Assembly (NCBI GenBank): GCA_964623885.1
Contig: CAZUVM010000260.1
Span: forward strand, 1 to 64,000
DNA: 64,000 nucleotides
Direction of reading: 5' to 3'
DNA from: CAZUVM01 sp964623885
GTDB lineage: Bacteria > Verrucomicrobiota > Verrucomicrobiia > Limisphaerales > UBA8199
Shown: positions 16,983 to 26,532 of the stretch, piece after piece
Position numbering within the stretch: the stretch's first letter is position 1
Layout: every line of letters begins with the position of its first letter
Program-made: the position numbers and the translations under genes
Notes under the pieces: generated by a model
Database searches by the model: none
Told to the model about the DNA's origin: nothing
The model's input: the letters and a program-made list of their open reading frames with translations, nothing else

Positions 16983-17756
16983 ATGGAACAACCCCCGGCC
17001 ACACCTGCGGCACCACCGGAACTTGCATCATCGGGGGCCACTAACATTTGGGCTAAGCTGTTCAACATCTTTGCAGTTCCAGGGGACGTTTTCGCCGAAA
17101 TCAAATCCCGGCCCGCTGCAGTCGCGAACTGGCTGTTGCCGGTGTTGCTCGTGTCGGCACTTGGAGTAGCGACCTCGCTGGTGATCTTCTCGCAGCCGAA
17201 CGTCCAACAGCAGATCCGCGAGCAGCAGGCCAAAGCCATGGATAAACAGGTAAAGGCCGGCAAAATGACTCAAGCCCAGGCTGACCGCGCCCTCGATTTC
17301 ATGGGACCCAGTTTTATGAAGATCGCTGGCTGCATTGGTTCGCCGATTTTTACCTTTTTTCGTTTGTTCTGGTGGGCATTTTTTCTGTGGCTCTTCGGAC
17401 GTTGGCTGCTCAAAACCCAAGTGGAGTTTCTGAAAGCGCTGGAAGTCTCCGGCCTGGCAATGATGATAGCTTTACTTGGCGGGATAGTGGCGCTCCTGCT
17501 GCAGATGAACCTCGACCGGCTTATGGTGATGCCCAGCCTGGCTTTGCTGTTGCCCGAATTCGACGTCACGCGCAAGGATCATTGGTTCATGGCTATCGTG
17601 AACCCTTTTTACTTCTGGCAGGTGGGAATAATGGCCCTGGGCCTGGCCAAACTGGCCGGGACCTCCTTCGCGCGGGCGGCGATACCGGTCGTCGGCTTTT
17701 GGCTGCTGCAGGAAAGTGCACTTATTATGGCAGGATTGGGCCAATTCACTTTGTGA
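16983..17756 (+). CDS. Yip1-family multi-pass membrane protein
   Basis: 257 residues. The soluble N-terminus is followed by IWAKLFNIFAVPGDVFAEIKSRP, the usual entry of bacterial Yip1/DUF1282-type proteins, and about five membrane segments (NWLLPVLLVSALGVATSLVIF, FTFFRLFWWAFFLWLFGRWLL, and three more to the C-terminus). Residues 75-110 between the first two segments are a charged cytoplasmic or periplasmic loop. Function is unknown; it precedes the export genes by 37 bp and is probably cotranscribed with them. Confidence 0.75.
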   Translation: MEQPPATPAAPPELASSGATNIWAKLFNIFAVPGDVFAEIKSRPAAVANWLLPVLLVSALGVATSLVIFSQPNVQQQIREQQAKAMDKQVKAGKMTQAQADRALDFMGPSFMKIAGCIGSPIFTFFRLFWWAFFLWLFGRWLLKTQVEFLKALEVSGLAMMIALLGGIVALLLQMNLDRLMVMPSLALLLPEFDVTRKDHWFMAIVNPFYFWQVGIMALGLAKLAGTSFARAAIPVVGFWLLQESALIMAGLGQFTL

Positions 17757-17793
17757 AACAAAACGGCCGCTGCCGTGTCTATACATTGACATC

Positions 17794-19191
17794 ATGGCGA
17801 ATCCGAAAAAGCGCAGGAAGATAATCATCTTCTCAATCGTGGGCGTGCTCCTCGTGACTTTGACCGGCGGGGCCATTCTGCATAAGCGCGAAGCCGTGAT
17901 CACGATCCAGACGGAAAAGGTCACCCGGCGCAACCTGACGGAACTTGTCACTGCCAATGGCAAGGTGCAGCCGGTGCTCCAGGTTAAGATCAGCCCTGAG
18001 GTAAGCGGTGAGATCATCGCTCTGCCGGTCAAAGAAGGCCAGCGCGTGAAAAAGGGGGACCTGATCCTGAAGATTAAACCCGATTTCTACACCGCGGCGC
18101 GCAACCAGTCCGAGGCCAACTACAAATCGTCCCTCGCCGCCCAGGCCACGGGTGAAGCCAACCTGCGAAAAGCGGAAGCCGAGTACAAGCGCAATGCCGA
18201 TCTGTTCAAAGCAAAGTTGATTTCTGATTCGGCTTTTGACGAGGTCAAGGCAGCGTTCGATGTGGCCGAGGCCCAACTCAACAGCGCCGAGCATCAGGTC
18301 GAGATGGCCAAGGCCTCCCTGGCTAGCGCGGAAGAAGAATTAGCCAAAACGACCATTGTTTCGCCGCTCAACGGCACGATTAGCCGGCTCAATTCGGAGG
18401 TTGGCGAACGTGTCGTGGGCACCGCCACGATGGCCGGCACCGAAGTCATGACGATCGCCGATCTGAACGAAATGGAAGCCCGGGTCGACATCGGTGAGAC
18501 TGATGTCATTCTGATTTCTCCGGGAGAAAACGTGCGTTTGGAAGTCGATGCCTTTAAAGACCGCAAGTTCCAGGGCACTGTGACCGAGATTGCCAACTCG
18601 GCCGAGATTGCCGCCCAAACGGGCAACAACAACCAGGAAGCCACGAAGTTCGAAGTGAAGATTCGGATCAAGGAGAAAGAAATCTTTCGCCCGGGGATGT
18701 CCGTCACCGCGGAGATCGAGACCCGCAGCCGGACAAACGTGCTCACCGTTCCGATTGCCAGCGTCACGGCGCGGGTACCAAAAGATAAAGAAAAGGCGAA
18801 AGACAAAGGGAATGGGAAAAACAGCGGTAATATGAAGGCTGAAGACCCAGCCTGCACGAATGGGGCAGCCTGCGGCACGAATGAGTTTGCGCTCGCGACC
18901 AACACCCCCGCCGGCAACGGCACAAATACGGTGAAGAAATCCAAAGACGCGGAGAAGCCGATCGAAGTCGTATTCCTCAAAAATGGCGAGCGCGCTAAAA
19001 TGGTTCCTGTAAAGCTGGGGATTAGCGACGACTCCTACTGGGAGGTTACACAGGGTTTGCAAGAGGGGCAGGAGGTCGTCTCCGGCGGCTATCGCGCCAT
19101 CAGCCGTGACCTCGAAGATGGCAAGAAGGTAAAAATCGGCCCGGCTGCCGGTGAAAAGGAAAAGGAAGCGGAAAAGGAAAAGGGCGGTTGA
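17794..19191 (+). CDS. Periplasmic adaptor subunit (HlyD/MacA family)
   Basis: 465 residues. An N-terminal membrane anchor (KIIIFSIVGVLLVTLTGGAIL), a biotinyl-lipoyl half motif (SGEIIALPVKEGQRVKKGDLIL), a long coiled-coil hairpin (residues 95-180), the returning lipoyl strand (TTIVSPLNGTISRLN) and a beta-barrel domain give the usual adaptor order. An unusual Lys/Asn/Gly-rich insert with two Cys (KDKEKAKDKGNGKNSGNM, then CTNGAACGTN) splits the C-terminal domain near residues 330-375. The start at 17794 is preferred; the open frame upstream overlaps the Yip1 gene. It links the downstream ABC proteins to an outer-membrane channel, as in MacAB-TolC, though no TolC homologue is in the window. Confidence 0.88.
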   Translation: MANPKKRRKIIIFSIVGVLLVTLTGGAILHKREAVITIQTEKVTRRNLTELVTANGKVQPVLQVKISPEVSGEIIALPVKEGQRVKKGDLILKIKPDFYTAARNQSEANYKSSLAAQATGEANLRKAEAEYKRNADLFKAKLISDSAFDEVKAAFDVAEAQLNSAEHQVEMAKASLASAEEELAKTTIVSPLNGTISRLNSEVGERVVGTATMAGTEVMTIADLNEMEARVDIGETDVILISPGENVRLEVDAFKDRKFQGTVTEIANSAEIAAQTGNNNQEATKFEVKIRIKEKEIFRPGMSVTAEIETRSRTNVLTVPIASVTARVPKDKEKAKDKGNGKNSGNMKAEDPACTNGAACGTNEFALATNTPAGNGTNTVKKSKDAEKPIEVVFLKNGERAKMVPVKLGISDDSYWEVTQGLQEGQEVVSGGYRAISRDLEDGKKVKIGPAAGEKEKEAEKEKGG

Positions 19192-19205
19192 GCCATGAGG
19201 TGCGC

Positions 19206-19952
19206 ATGTCCCTGATTCGTCTCCAACAGCTCTCGCGCCGGTACCAGATGGGCTCGGAAACCATTCACGCCCTGCGTGAGGTTTCACTCGATATAGAACG
19301 CGGCGAGTATGTGGCGATCATGGGTCCTTCGGGCTCGGGGAAATCCACCCTGATGAATCTAATCGGCTGCCTTGATTCACCAACCTCCGGTACCTATGAA
19401 CTGAACGGGGTCCAGGTCTCCCAAATGGATGACAATCAGTTGGCCGAGATACGCAACAAAGAGATCGGATTCGTTTTTCAAACGTTCAATTTGTTGCCGC
19501 GTTCGGATGCTCTGCGCAATGTCGAGCTGCCCTTGATCTATGCGGGCGTGCCGTCGGAGGAGCGCCGGCGGGTTGCCCTTGATGCGCTTGCCCAGGTCGG
19601 GCTGGCGGACCGGGTGCATCACAAACCTAACGAGCTTTCCGGCGGGCAGCGGCAGCGCGTGTCGGTAGCTCGCGCCCTGGTGAACAAACCGTCCATCCTG
19701 CTCGCGGATGAGCCCACTGGCAACCTGGACACCAAGACCGGCATTGAGATCCTCTCTTTGTTTGAGGAGCTCTCCAATAGAGGCAACACCTTGATTGTGG
19801 TCACCCACGAAGAAGACGTGGCGCGGCACGCGCGTCGCATCGTGCGCATTCGGGACGGCTTGATCGCCAGCGACGAACGCGGCGAGGGTCGCGTGTTAAG
19901 AACTGAAATTCGGAAGGGTGAACTGGAACCTGCGCTGGCGGGCAAAGAGTGA
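19206..19952 (+). CDS. ABC transporter ATP-binding protein (MacB/LolD type)
   Basis: 248 residues from ATG 19206; upstream in-frame TTG and GTG codons overlap the adaptor stop. Walker A GPSGSGKST, Q-loop FVFQTFNLLPR, ABC signature LSGGQRQRVSVARAL, Walker B SILLADEPTGNLD and switch His in VVTHEEDVA are all present. The FNLLPR and DEPTGNLD forms are typical of the MacB/LolD/FtsE group that powers FtsX-type permeases. It starts 14 bp after the adaptor stop and serves the two permeases that follow. Confidence 0.93.
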   Translation: MSLIRLQQLSRRYQMGSETIHALREVSLDIERGEYVAIMGPSGSGKSTLMNLIGCLDSPTSGTYELNGVQVSQMDDNQLAEIRNKEIGFVFQTFNLLPRSDALRNVELPLIYAGVPSEERRRVALDALAQVGLADRVHHKPNELSGGQRQRVSVARALVNKPSILLADEPTGNLDTKTGIEILSLFEELSNRGNTLIVVTHEEDVARHARRIVRIRDGLIASDERGEGRVLRTEIRKGELEPALAGKE

Positions 19953-20061
19953 CTGAACCAATGAGGTGTGGCAGCCTTTTTTCACAATACGATGCAGCCG
20001 GGTCCTCGGCGGTGGCGAGGTGGCGGAAGCCGGGAAGTGATTAAAGGGGACGCCAAAATAC

Positions 20062-20117
20062 CCGGCAATCGCAGGCTGGAAGCCTGCGATACAGCAGACT
20101 CGGAGGTCTGCGCTACG
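20062..20117. repeat. GTAGCGCAGGC-family palindromic repeats, second array
   Basis: Two palindromic units, CGCAGGCTGGAAGCCTGCG and a GCAGACTCGGAGGTCTGC unit ending GCTACG, belong to the family seen at 10802-10930. They fill the gap between the ATPase and the first permease, ending 11 bp before the permease start codon. That is close enough to fold into its leader and affect translation. Confidence 0.8.
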
Positions 20118-20128
20118 CACCAACAGGC

Positions 20129-21358
20129 ATGAACCTGCTGACTGAACTTCGGGAAGGGATCAGCATTTCCTGGGACGCGATTCGCGCCAACAAGATGCGG
20201 TCCATCCTCACTACCCTGGGGATCATCATCGGAATTGTCACGGTCACGCTGATGGGCACCGCTATTACCGGCCTTGACCGTGCGTTCCTTAAAAACGTCT
20301 CCATCCTTGGGGCGGATGTGTTTTACATCAATCGTTTCGATTGGTTCATCGACTCGCGCGAAACGTACATGAAATTGCGCAAACGACCTCAGATCACACT
20401 GGACCAGGCCAATGCGCTGATGCAGGAACTGACCCTCGCGCGAGCGGTTGCACCGACTGCCGATTCCACAGAGTCGGTTCGTTATAAGAAGCGCAGCTCC
20501 AGCAGTGTCGAGGTTATCGGCACAACCGAGCAGTATCTTGTCACCAGCAGCATCAGCCTGGCGGCCGGGCGCTTCATGTCGGCCACGGAGGCCGCGGCGG
20601 GCAGGCCGGTTTGTATCATTGGCTCGGAGGTAGCGACCAACCTGTTCCAGCGGGAATCCCCTCTGGGCTGTCGGATTGTTATCGGCGGCAATTCGTTCGA
20701 GGTCATTGGCGTGCTCGAACGCATGGGCAGCTTCCTGGGCCTGTTCAGCCTGGATAACCAGATCGTTATCCCATTCCAGCAATTTGCCGCGTGTTTTTGG
20801 AATAATCCCGATTGCGAGATTCAGGTTAAAGCCAAGGCGCTGGAGGACCTGGATGAAGCCCGGGAAGAGGTGCGGATCGCTTTCCGCCGCGTCCGGCGGC
20901 TGGCGCCAAACGATTCCGATGACTTTGGCATCAACCAGCAGGACCAATTCGTAAAGATGTTTCACAAACTGGGCGGAACGATAGCGGCCGTCGGAGTGTT
21001 TATTACGGGGCTTTCGCTCTTCGTCGGTGGCATCGGGATTATGAACATCATGTTCGTCTCGGTAGCCGAACGCACTCGAGAGATTGGGATTCGCAAAGCG
21101 ATTGGCGCCAAGCGGCGCACCATCCTGCTGCAATTCCTGAGCGAAGCCGCCAGCATTTGTTTGTTGGGCGGGCTGATTGGCTTAGGCATTGCCTGGCCGC
21201 TCACACTTCTGCTGCAGCGGCTGTTGCCGGCCACGCTCTCGTTGCCGGTCGTCGGAATTGCCATCCTGGTTTCCCTGGTGACCGGCGTTTTGTCCGGCTT
21301 CTTCCCGGCCTGGCGGGCGGCGCGCATGAACCCGGTTGATGCGTTGAGGAATGAGTGA
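20129..21358 (+). CDS. ABC transporter permease, MacB/FtsX type (first)
   Basis: 409 residues. One membrane segment near residues 22-48, a large periplasmic MacB core domain (about 50-270), then three membrane segments in the FtsX domain (IAAVGVFITGLSLFVGGIGIMNIMFVSV, then two more) give the MacB topology without the fused ATPase. The cytoplasmic ERTREIGIRKAIGAKR loop contacts the ATPase. Compared with its paralogue downstream it has the same architecture, so the complex is probably a heterodimeric permease. Confidence 0.9.
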   Translation: MNLLTELREGISISWDAIRANKMRSILTTLGIIIGIVTVTLMGTAITGLDRAFLKNVSILGADVFYINRFDWFIDSRETYMKLRKRPQITLDQANALMQELTLARAVAPTADSTESVRYKKRSSSSVEVIGTTEQYLVTSSISLAAGRFMSATEAAAGRPVCIIGSEVATNLFQRESPLGCRIVIGGNSFEVIGVLERMGSFLGLFSLDNQIVIPFQQFAACFWNNPDCEIQVKAKALEDLDEAREEVRIAFRRVRRLAPNDSDDFGINQQDQFVKMFHKLGGTIAAVGVFITGLSLFVGGIGIMNIMFVSVAERTREIGIRKAIGAKRRTILLQFLSEAASICLLGGLIGLGIAWPLTLLLQRLLPATLSLPVVGIAILVSLVTGVLSGFFPAWRAARMNPVDALRNE

Positions 21359-22623
21359 TGCCCACACCATCCAAAGCTAACTTCCTCGCAACCGAACTCC
21401 GCGAAAGCTTCCACATGGCCATGAGCGCGCTGGCGGCGCACAAGCTGCGCTCGGCGCTCACCCTGGTGGGGGTTCTGGTGGGGGTGTTCTCGATTATCGT
21501 GGTCATGACCGCCATGCGGGTAATGCAGAGCGATATTGAAACCCAGATGAGCCAGCTCGGCGGCCAGACTTTCATGATCCGCAAGTGGCCGGCAATGTAT
21601 ATCGGCGGTCCCGAAGGTTTTGAAAAATACTGGCGGCGCAAGGACATCACGCTATTGCAAGGCGAGCTGCTTCGGGAAAGGGCTACCTTGGCGCGTTCGA
21701 TAGGGCTCGAAGGCACGTTCTGGGGCGGTCAAATCGAGACCCGCTACGGCAAGACCGCTCCCAACGTGCAGTTGTTTGGCGAAACCCCGGAGAGTTTCGC
21801 GGCGCACAACTGGGTGCTCAAGGAAGGCCGGCTTCTGCTGGGTATGGACATTGATGGAGCACGCGATGTTTGCGTCCTGGGCGCCGGGCTGGCGAAGACC
21901 GTTTACCCACGCGCTACGGCGATTGGCGAACGGTTGAAGATCGATGGGATTAACTACACCGTGATCGGGGTGCTTGAGCCAAAAGGCGGCGCGCTCAGGG
22001 GCGACCAGGACAACTTCGCGGTAGTTCCGGTGACAACCGGGTTGAATCGCTTCGGACGCTGGCGCCGCAGTCTCAACCTATTAGTTCAAGCAAAAGACCA
22101 GGCCAGCTACGATGACACCCTAGAGCAGGCTCGCGGCGCGCTGCGAGTGATCCGAAAGGTTCCGCCGGGACAGGAGGATGATTTTGAGATCTTTTCGAAT
22201 GATTCATTGATTGCACAGTTCAACACGTTCACCCTGGCGGTGCGGATCGGTGTGAGCGCAGTCAGTTCCATTGCTCTGCTCGCGGCCGGCATCGGAATTA
22301 TGAATATCATGCTGGTCTCGGTAACTGAACGCACGCGCGAGATCGGCATCCGTCGGGCCGTGGGCGCTAAGAAGCGCAACATCATGACGCAATTCATCCT
22401 GGAAGCGATTGTGATTTGCGAAGTCGGCGGCGCGCTCGGCGTGGTCCTGGGCATTCTCGGCGGCAATGCCACCGCTTATTTCCTGAAACTAACGCCGGTC
22501 GTGCCCGTGGATTGGATTTTGATCGGCCTGGTGATCTGCTCGATCGTCGGCATTATTTTCGGGACTTACCCCGCTTACAAAGCCGCGAACCTCGACCCCA
22601 TAGAGTCACTTCGATACGAGTGA
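21358..22623 (+). CDS. ABC transporter permease, MacB/FtsX type (second)
   Basis: 421 residues. It is organised like the preceding gene: first membrane segment in LTLVGVLVGVFSIIVVMTAM, periplasmic core, then the FtsX domain with GIGIMNIMLVSVTERTREIGIRRAVGAKKRNI. The ATG overlaps the previous stop by one base (TGATG), which indicates translational coupling. Adaptor, ATPase and two permeases together form a complete MacAB-like exporter of a lipid, peptide or macrolide-like compound. The cargo cannot be inferred. Confidence 0.9.
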   Translation: MPTPSKANFLATELRESFHMAMSALAAHKLRSALTLVGVLVGVFSIIVVMTAMRVMQSDIETQMSQLGGQTFMIRKWPAMYIGGPEGFEKYWRRKDITLLQGELLRERATLARSIGLEGTFWGGQIETRYGKTAPNVQLFGETPESFAAHNWVLKEGRLLLGMDIDGARDVCVLGAGLAKTVYPRATAIGERLKIDGINYTVIGVLEPKGGALRGDQDNFAVVPVTTGLNRFGRWRRSLNLLVQAKDQASYDDTLEQARGALRVIRKVPPGQEDDFEIFSNDSLIAQFNTFTLAVRIGVSAVSSIALLAAGIGIMNIMLVSVTERTREIGIRRAVGAKKRNIMTQFILEAIVICEVGGALGVVLGILGGNATAYFLKLTPVVPVDWILIGLVICSIVGIIFGTYPAYKAANLDPIESLRYE

Positions 22624-22624
22624 C

Positions 22625-25600
22625 TTATTCTTCCGCGAATAAGTAATCCAAATCGGATTTGGACAGGCTCCGGGCAAACCCTTCCTCGCCGAGAACGTCC
22701 GCGATGGTCTGCGCTTTGCTTTGCTGCAACTCCCAGATTTTTTCTTCAACGGTTCCGGGTGAGATGAGCCGGTAAGCGTTCACCGTTTCTGTCTGGCCGA
22801 TGCGATGGGAACGATCGATCGCCTGGGCTTCGACCGCAGGGTTCCACCACGGATCGTAGAGCACGACATAGCTGGCGGTGGTGAGGTTGAGCCCGGTGCC
22901 GGCGGCACGCAGGCTGAGCAGGAAAACGGAAGCATTTTGATCCGCCTGGAACGCGCCAACCACCTGTTGACGGTCCTTCGTGTGACCGGTCAGGATATGC
23001 GTTGGGATTTGGCGTTGGCGGCATTCCTGTTCGAGCAACTCCAGCATTTGAACAAACTGGCTGAAGAGCAGGACTTTCTGTCCTTCGGCCAGCAACGGCT
23101 CCAGCAATTCAAATAAAGTCTCGGTCTTGCCCGAGACACTTTCGTTCCCGACGAGCTTGGGATGGCAACAAATTTGGCGCAGGCGAGTGAGGGCAGCCAG
23201 GACGTGAATCTTGCTCTTGTTAAGGCCCTTCTCGGCCACCGTCTTCATCACTTGCTCACGGCTGCGACGCAGCTCGGCCAGATAAAGTTTGCGCTGTTCC
23301 TCGCCGAGCTGGCAATCGCGGCGTTGTTCGATGCGATCCGGCAAATCCTTGGCCACATGCTTCTTCAGACGCCGCAGTAATAATGGGCGCAGTTTGGCGG
23401 AGAGGCGTTTGCGGGCTACTTTCTGAGCGGCTTCGGCATTCTCGCCTCGGGGTTCGTAGGTTTCGGTAAACTGGTCCTGGTTGCCGAGATAACTCGGCTG
23501 CACGAAATCAGTGATGCTCCACAGGTCGAGCAGCCGATTCTCGAGCGGCGTGCCGGTGAGCGCCAACCGGTGCTCGGATTTCAGTTGCTTCACCGATTGA
23601 GTCACCTGCGCGCCGGGGTTCTTGATGAACTGCGCTTCATCGAGGATGACCGCGCGGAATTGGAATTTTTGAAGTTCTTCGAGATCGCGCCGCAGCAACG
23701 CATAATTGGTGACAATGAGATCGTGTTGCGGGATCTGCTTGCGGAGGTTATGACGGGCAGCACCGCTCTCCAGCACGAGCACTTTCATTCCAGGTGTGAA
23801 CCGGTTGGCTTCGCGCCGCCAATTGTGCAGGACGGAGGCGGGGCAAATCACCAACGAAGGCTTCGGGTCTTTGCCGTTGCGATCCTTCTGCCAGGCTAGC
23901 CAGGCCAGTGTCTGCAAGGTTTTGCCCAGGCCCATATCATCCGCCAGAATGCCGCCCAGGCGAATACGCGTGAGGTGGCACAAAAAGTCGAACCCGTCCT
24001 TTTGGTAGGGCCTCATTTCGGCTTGCACGCTGTCGGGCAAGGAGGTTTCGGCGATGCCTTTGAAATTCTTCAGCCGCTCGCGCATCGCTTTGGCTTGCGG
24101 CGAATCGCTAAACCGGCTCAGGCTGGTTTCATCCAGGTGTTTGACCTGCTCCATCCCGACGCGTTGCCCGACCGCCACGAGGCCATCCACGCCGAGTTCG
24201 GCCATGGATTCATGAGCGCATTGCACCGCAGCAGTATCGAGCTCCACCCACCCGGCATCGGGCAGCTTCACAAAACGGCCGGTGGCCGCCTGCAAGCGTT
24301 GCAAATCGGCGTTGGTAAGTTTCAGGCTCTCGGCTTCCCATTCGGCCGAGACCGACAGCCAATCTATCCCGCTGCCCTTAACAACCAGCCGTGGCCGAAG
24401 TTGGCGCGGCGTGAGGAACAAGCGATGGAATGCCGCATTGCCGAGGTAATCAGCCTGGGCCGGCCGTTCGGGCCAGGCGCGTGCCAAAGTGCTCAGAAAC
24501 ACCTCATTGGCATCCCCAACCCATAACCCGGGTTCGGGCGTGAACCAGTCCAACTGGCGCAGCCAGACGGTGGCCGGTTCCAATCGAGGATCGTCGAGGA
24601 TTTGCGGTTTGTCCGCACGCTTCCGGCTGTCCTGCATTTGCCACTCGTGCCCGTTCCACAGCCAGGCGCTGTCGTCGCGCTGACTGCGCGCAACCAACCG
24701 CAGGCGCACCGTTTCGTCGAGCAATTCAAAAATGAACTGCGGTTTTGCCGCGTGCGCCACACACAACTGCTCCCAGTCGACACCGTGCTCGGACTGCGTT
24801 TTCCGAAGGTGCATGAGCAGCCGATGACTGAGTTTTCTGACCGGGACCGAAGGCTGGTTTGCCCAGTGATCGATCAGCGGTGTGGGTGGCGCGTTACGCA
24901 ATAAATAAAACGTGTTTCCCGCCAGCGCCAGCGGCGGCCGCTGGTTAAAGAATTTCACTTCGCTTAATCGGTGAGTCTGATTTCCAGACAAAGTGAGGCG
25001 GTGCGTAAAAGACAGTTCAGTCGAACCGTTCTCGAGGTGTGGCGTCAACTCAGCAACCTCGCCACGAAAAGTCAATGCCTTGCCGGTCTTGGCCACCGTG
25101 ACGGCGCTATTACCAGCGCATGCATCAATTGGCGCTCGGGCCTGCATCGGATCATTGCTTTCAGCTAATTCCAGGCGATTCGTATGTCCCCAGCGGGCTA
25201 ACCAATGCAACAACTCCAAATCGGAAAGCAACATTTGATTCTGGCCGTCTGCGCGCCCGGCGTGGGTCTGTGCCAGCCATTGAATGAACTCCCAGTCGTC
25301 GGGTCGGAACAATTCCTGTTCGTGCGCCGCGCGGGTTGTCAGGTCGATCAACTCCTCGAGCGTTTTCTGTTTTTCACCAGTGCGAGGGCGATCGAGATAA
25401 AAAGTGACCGCGAGGCGGTACCGGCCCTGAGATTGCTCGTCCGGCACAGGTTCACAGGCAACCCGAAGTGATGCGCGCGGAACATCCAGGTGCGCCGGCC
25501 GGGGAGGAAACAGCCAGCCTTCGAGATGCCTCACCAGATCCTGCTCTTGCGCTGCCTGCTCGACTTGCTTGAACCTGGTCAAATTCGCGTAGGGCGCCAA

Positions 25601-25957
25601 TTCCGGCGGTACGGAGCGTTTTGCGCGCAAAAAAAGGAAAGCAACTTCCTCCAGTCTCGCTTTATCCTGCGCCGCCAACAAGCGCGGCCACCAATCGGTG
25701 CTGGGAAAGTCCTTGCGGGAAAGCGACAGCTTTTCAAAATAATCCTCAAGCAAAAGCCACGCCCGTTGAGAATCCCCGCACAGGGCGAAACTTCTAAGCA
25801 GCTCTTCGCGGCCTGCGACGGCCGCTTTGGAATCGGACAGTTCCCGCCGCAGGTCGGCAAGCGCGCCGTAAGTTTTCGAGAGCACGGTATTTTGAGCGTC
25901 GTACTTCGACGCCTGTGCCCGCGCCCCGTTGCCATTTCTAGCCAAAATTCGTGCCAT
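22625..25957 (-). CDS. SNF2/RapA-family DNA-dependent ATPase (helicase)
   Basis: 1110 residues. The C-terminal half is a full SNF2 motor: motif I ADDMGLGKTLQT, motif II ILDEAQFIKNP, motif III ALTGTPLENRL, motif V AAGTGLNLT and motif VI DRSHRIGQ. The first 620 residues are an unannotated N-terminal region, with an early helical part and later beta-rich modules, that probably targets it to chromatin or polymerase. It converges with the permease gene, with one base between stops. Bacterial SNF2 proteins act in transcription recycling, repair or defence; nothing adjacent points to defence here. Confidence 0.93.
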   Translation of the reverse strand: MARILARNGNGARAQASKYDAQNTVLSKTYGALADLRRELSDSKAAVAGREELLRSFALCGDSQRAWLLLEDYFEKLSLSRKDFPSTDWWPRLLAAQDKARLEEVAFLFLRAKRSVPPELAPYANLTRFKQVEQAAQEQDLVRHLEGWLFPPRPAHLDVPRASLRVACEPVPDEQSQGRYRLAVTFYLDRPRTGEKQKTLEELIDLTTRAAHEQELFRPDDWEFIQWLAQTHAGRADGQNQMLLSDLELLHWLARWGHTNRLELAESNDPMQARAPIDACAGNSAVTVAKTGKALTFRGEVAELTPHLENGSTELSFTHRLTLSGNQTHRLSEVKFFNQRPPLALAGNTFYLLRNAPPTPLIDHWANQPSVPVRKLSHRLLMHLRKTQSEHGVDWEQLCVAHAAKPQFIFELLDETVRLRLVARSQRDDSAWLWNGHEWQMQDSRKRADKPQILDDPRLEPATVWLRQLDWFTPEPGLWVGDANEVFLSTLARAWPERPAQADYLGNAAFHRLFLTPRQLRPRLVVKGSGIDWLSVSAEWEAESLKLTNADLQRLQAATGRFVKLPDAGWVELDTAAVQCAHESMAELGVDGLVAVGQRVGMEQVKHLDETSLSRFSDSPQAKAMRERLKNFKGIAETSLPDSVQAEMRPYQKDGFDFLCHLTRIRLGGILADDMGLGKTLQTLAWLAWQKDRNGKDPKPSLVICPASVLHNWRREANRFTPGMKVLVLESGAARHNLRKQIPQHDLIVTNYALLRRDLEELQKFQFRAVILDEAQFIKNPGAQVTQSVKQLKSEHRLALTGTPLENRLLDLWSITDFVQPSYLGNQDQFTETYEPRGENAEAAQKVARKRLSAKLRPLLLRRLKKHVAKDLPDRIEQRRDCQLGEEQRKLYLAELRRSREQVMKTVAEKGLNKSKIHVLAALTRLRQICCHPKLVGNESVSGKTETLFELLEPLLAEGQKVLLFSQFVQMLELLEQECRQRQIPTHILTGHTKDRQQVVGAFQADQNASVFLLSLRAAGTGLNLTTASYVVLYDPWWNPAVEAQAIDRSHRIGQTETVNAYRLISPGTVEEKIWELQQSKAQTIADVLGEEGFARSLSKSDLDYLFAEE

Positions 25958-26137
25958 CTGATTTTTACCCGTATACAGGTTCTATCATCCCGCCACAGAA
26001 TGGCCCCGCTGGTCAATAGAAATGTAAAGAATTTTGATTTGCCTTCAGTATTGACCCCAGCGACAAGAGCGCAATCGGGCTCGCGAGCTATGCGGGCTTG
26101 CGTGGCAACAGCTTGCCGCCTACGTTGTGGTTTGTTG

Positions 26138-26521
26138 ATGATTGCAAACACGGCTAAACCTGCCGCCTCCGGCCCTGCTTTCCGGGTTGGAGACGAGCGT
26201 TTAATCAAGCTGACGCCCAGCGCTGCGGGGAAAGTTGGATCGTTGCTCGCCAAACAAGGCCGTCCCAACGGAGTTCTGCGGGTTGCCGTAGTAGGGGGCG
26301 GATGCTCGGGGCTGCAATACAAGATGGACCTGCAGGATGGCCCGGCCCAGCGGGATATTCTGGTCGAAACAGCGGGGGTCCGAGTAGTCGTGGATCCGAA
26401 AAGCGCTCTTTACGTCACCGGCAGCGAGCTCGATTACACCGACGCGCTCCAGGGCGGATTCAAAGTGAAAAATCCGAACGCTGCGACCAGTTGTTCCTGC
26501 GGCGAGAGTTTCAGCGCCTGA
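26138..26521 (+). CDS. A-type iron-sulfur carrier (IscA/ErpA/HesB family)
   Basis: 127 residues. The three conserved cysteines are in GGGCSGLQY and the C-terminal SCSCGESF, which is the C-x(n)-C-x-C pattern that holds an Fe-S cluster for delivery to apoproteins. The ATG at 26138 gives a normal length with a short leader; an in-frame ATG at 26092 would add 15 residues. HscB starts 11 bp later, so the pair forms a small Fe-S assembly operon, without IscS, IscU or HscA in view. Confidence 0.9.
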   Translation: MIANTAKPAASGPAFRVGDERLIKLTPSAAGKVGSLLAKQGRPNGVLRVAVVGGGCSGLQYKMDLQDGPAQRDILVETAGVRVVVDPKSALYVTGSELDYTDALQGGFKVKNPNAATSCSCGESFSA

Positions 26522-26532
26522 CGAGGTCCAAG

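Noticed and set aside
23162..24526. Plus-strand frames opposite the SNF2 gene
   Set aside because: They are out-of-frame shadows of a strongly conserved gene and carry no domain.
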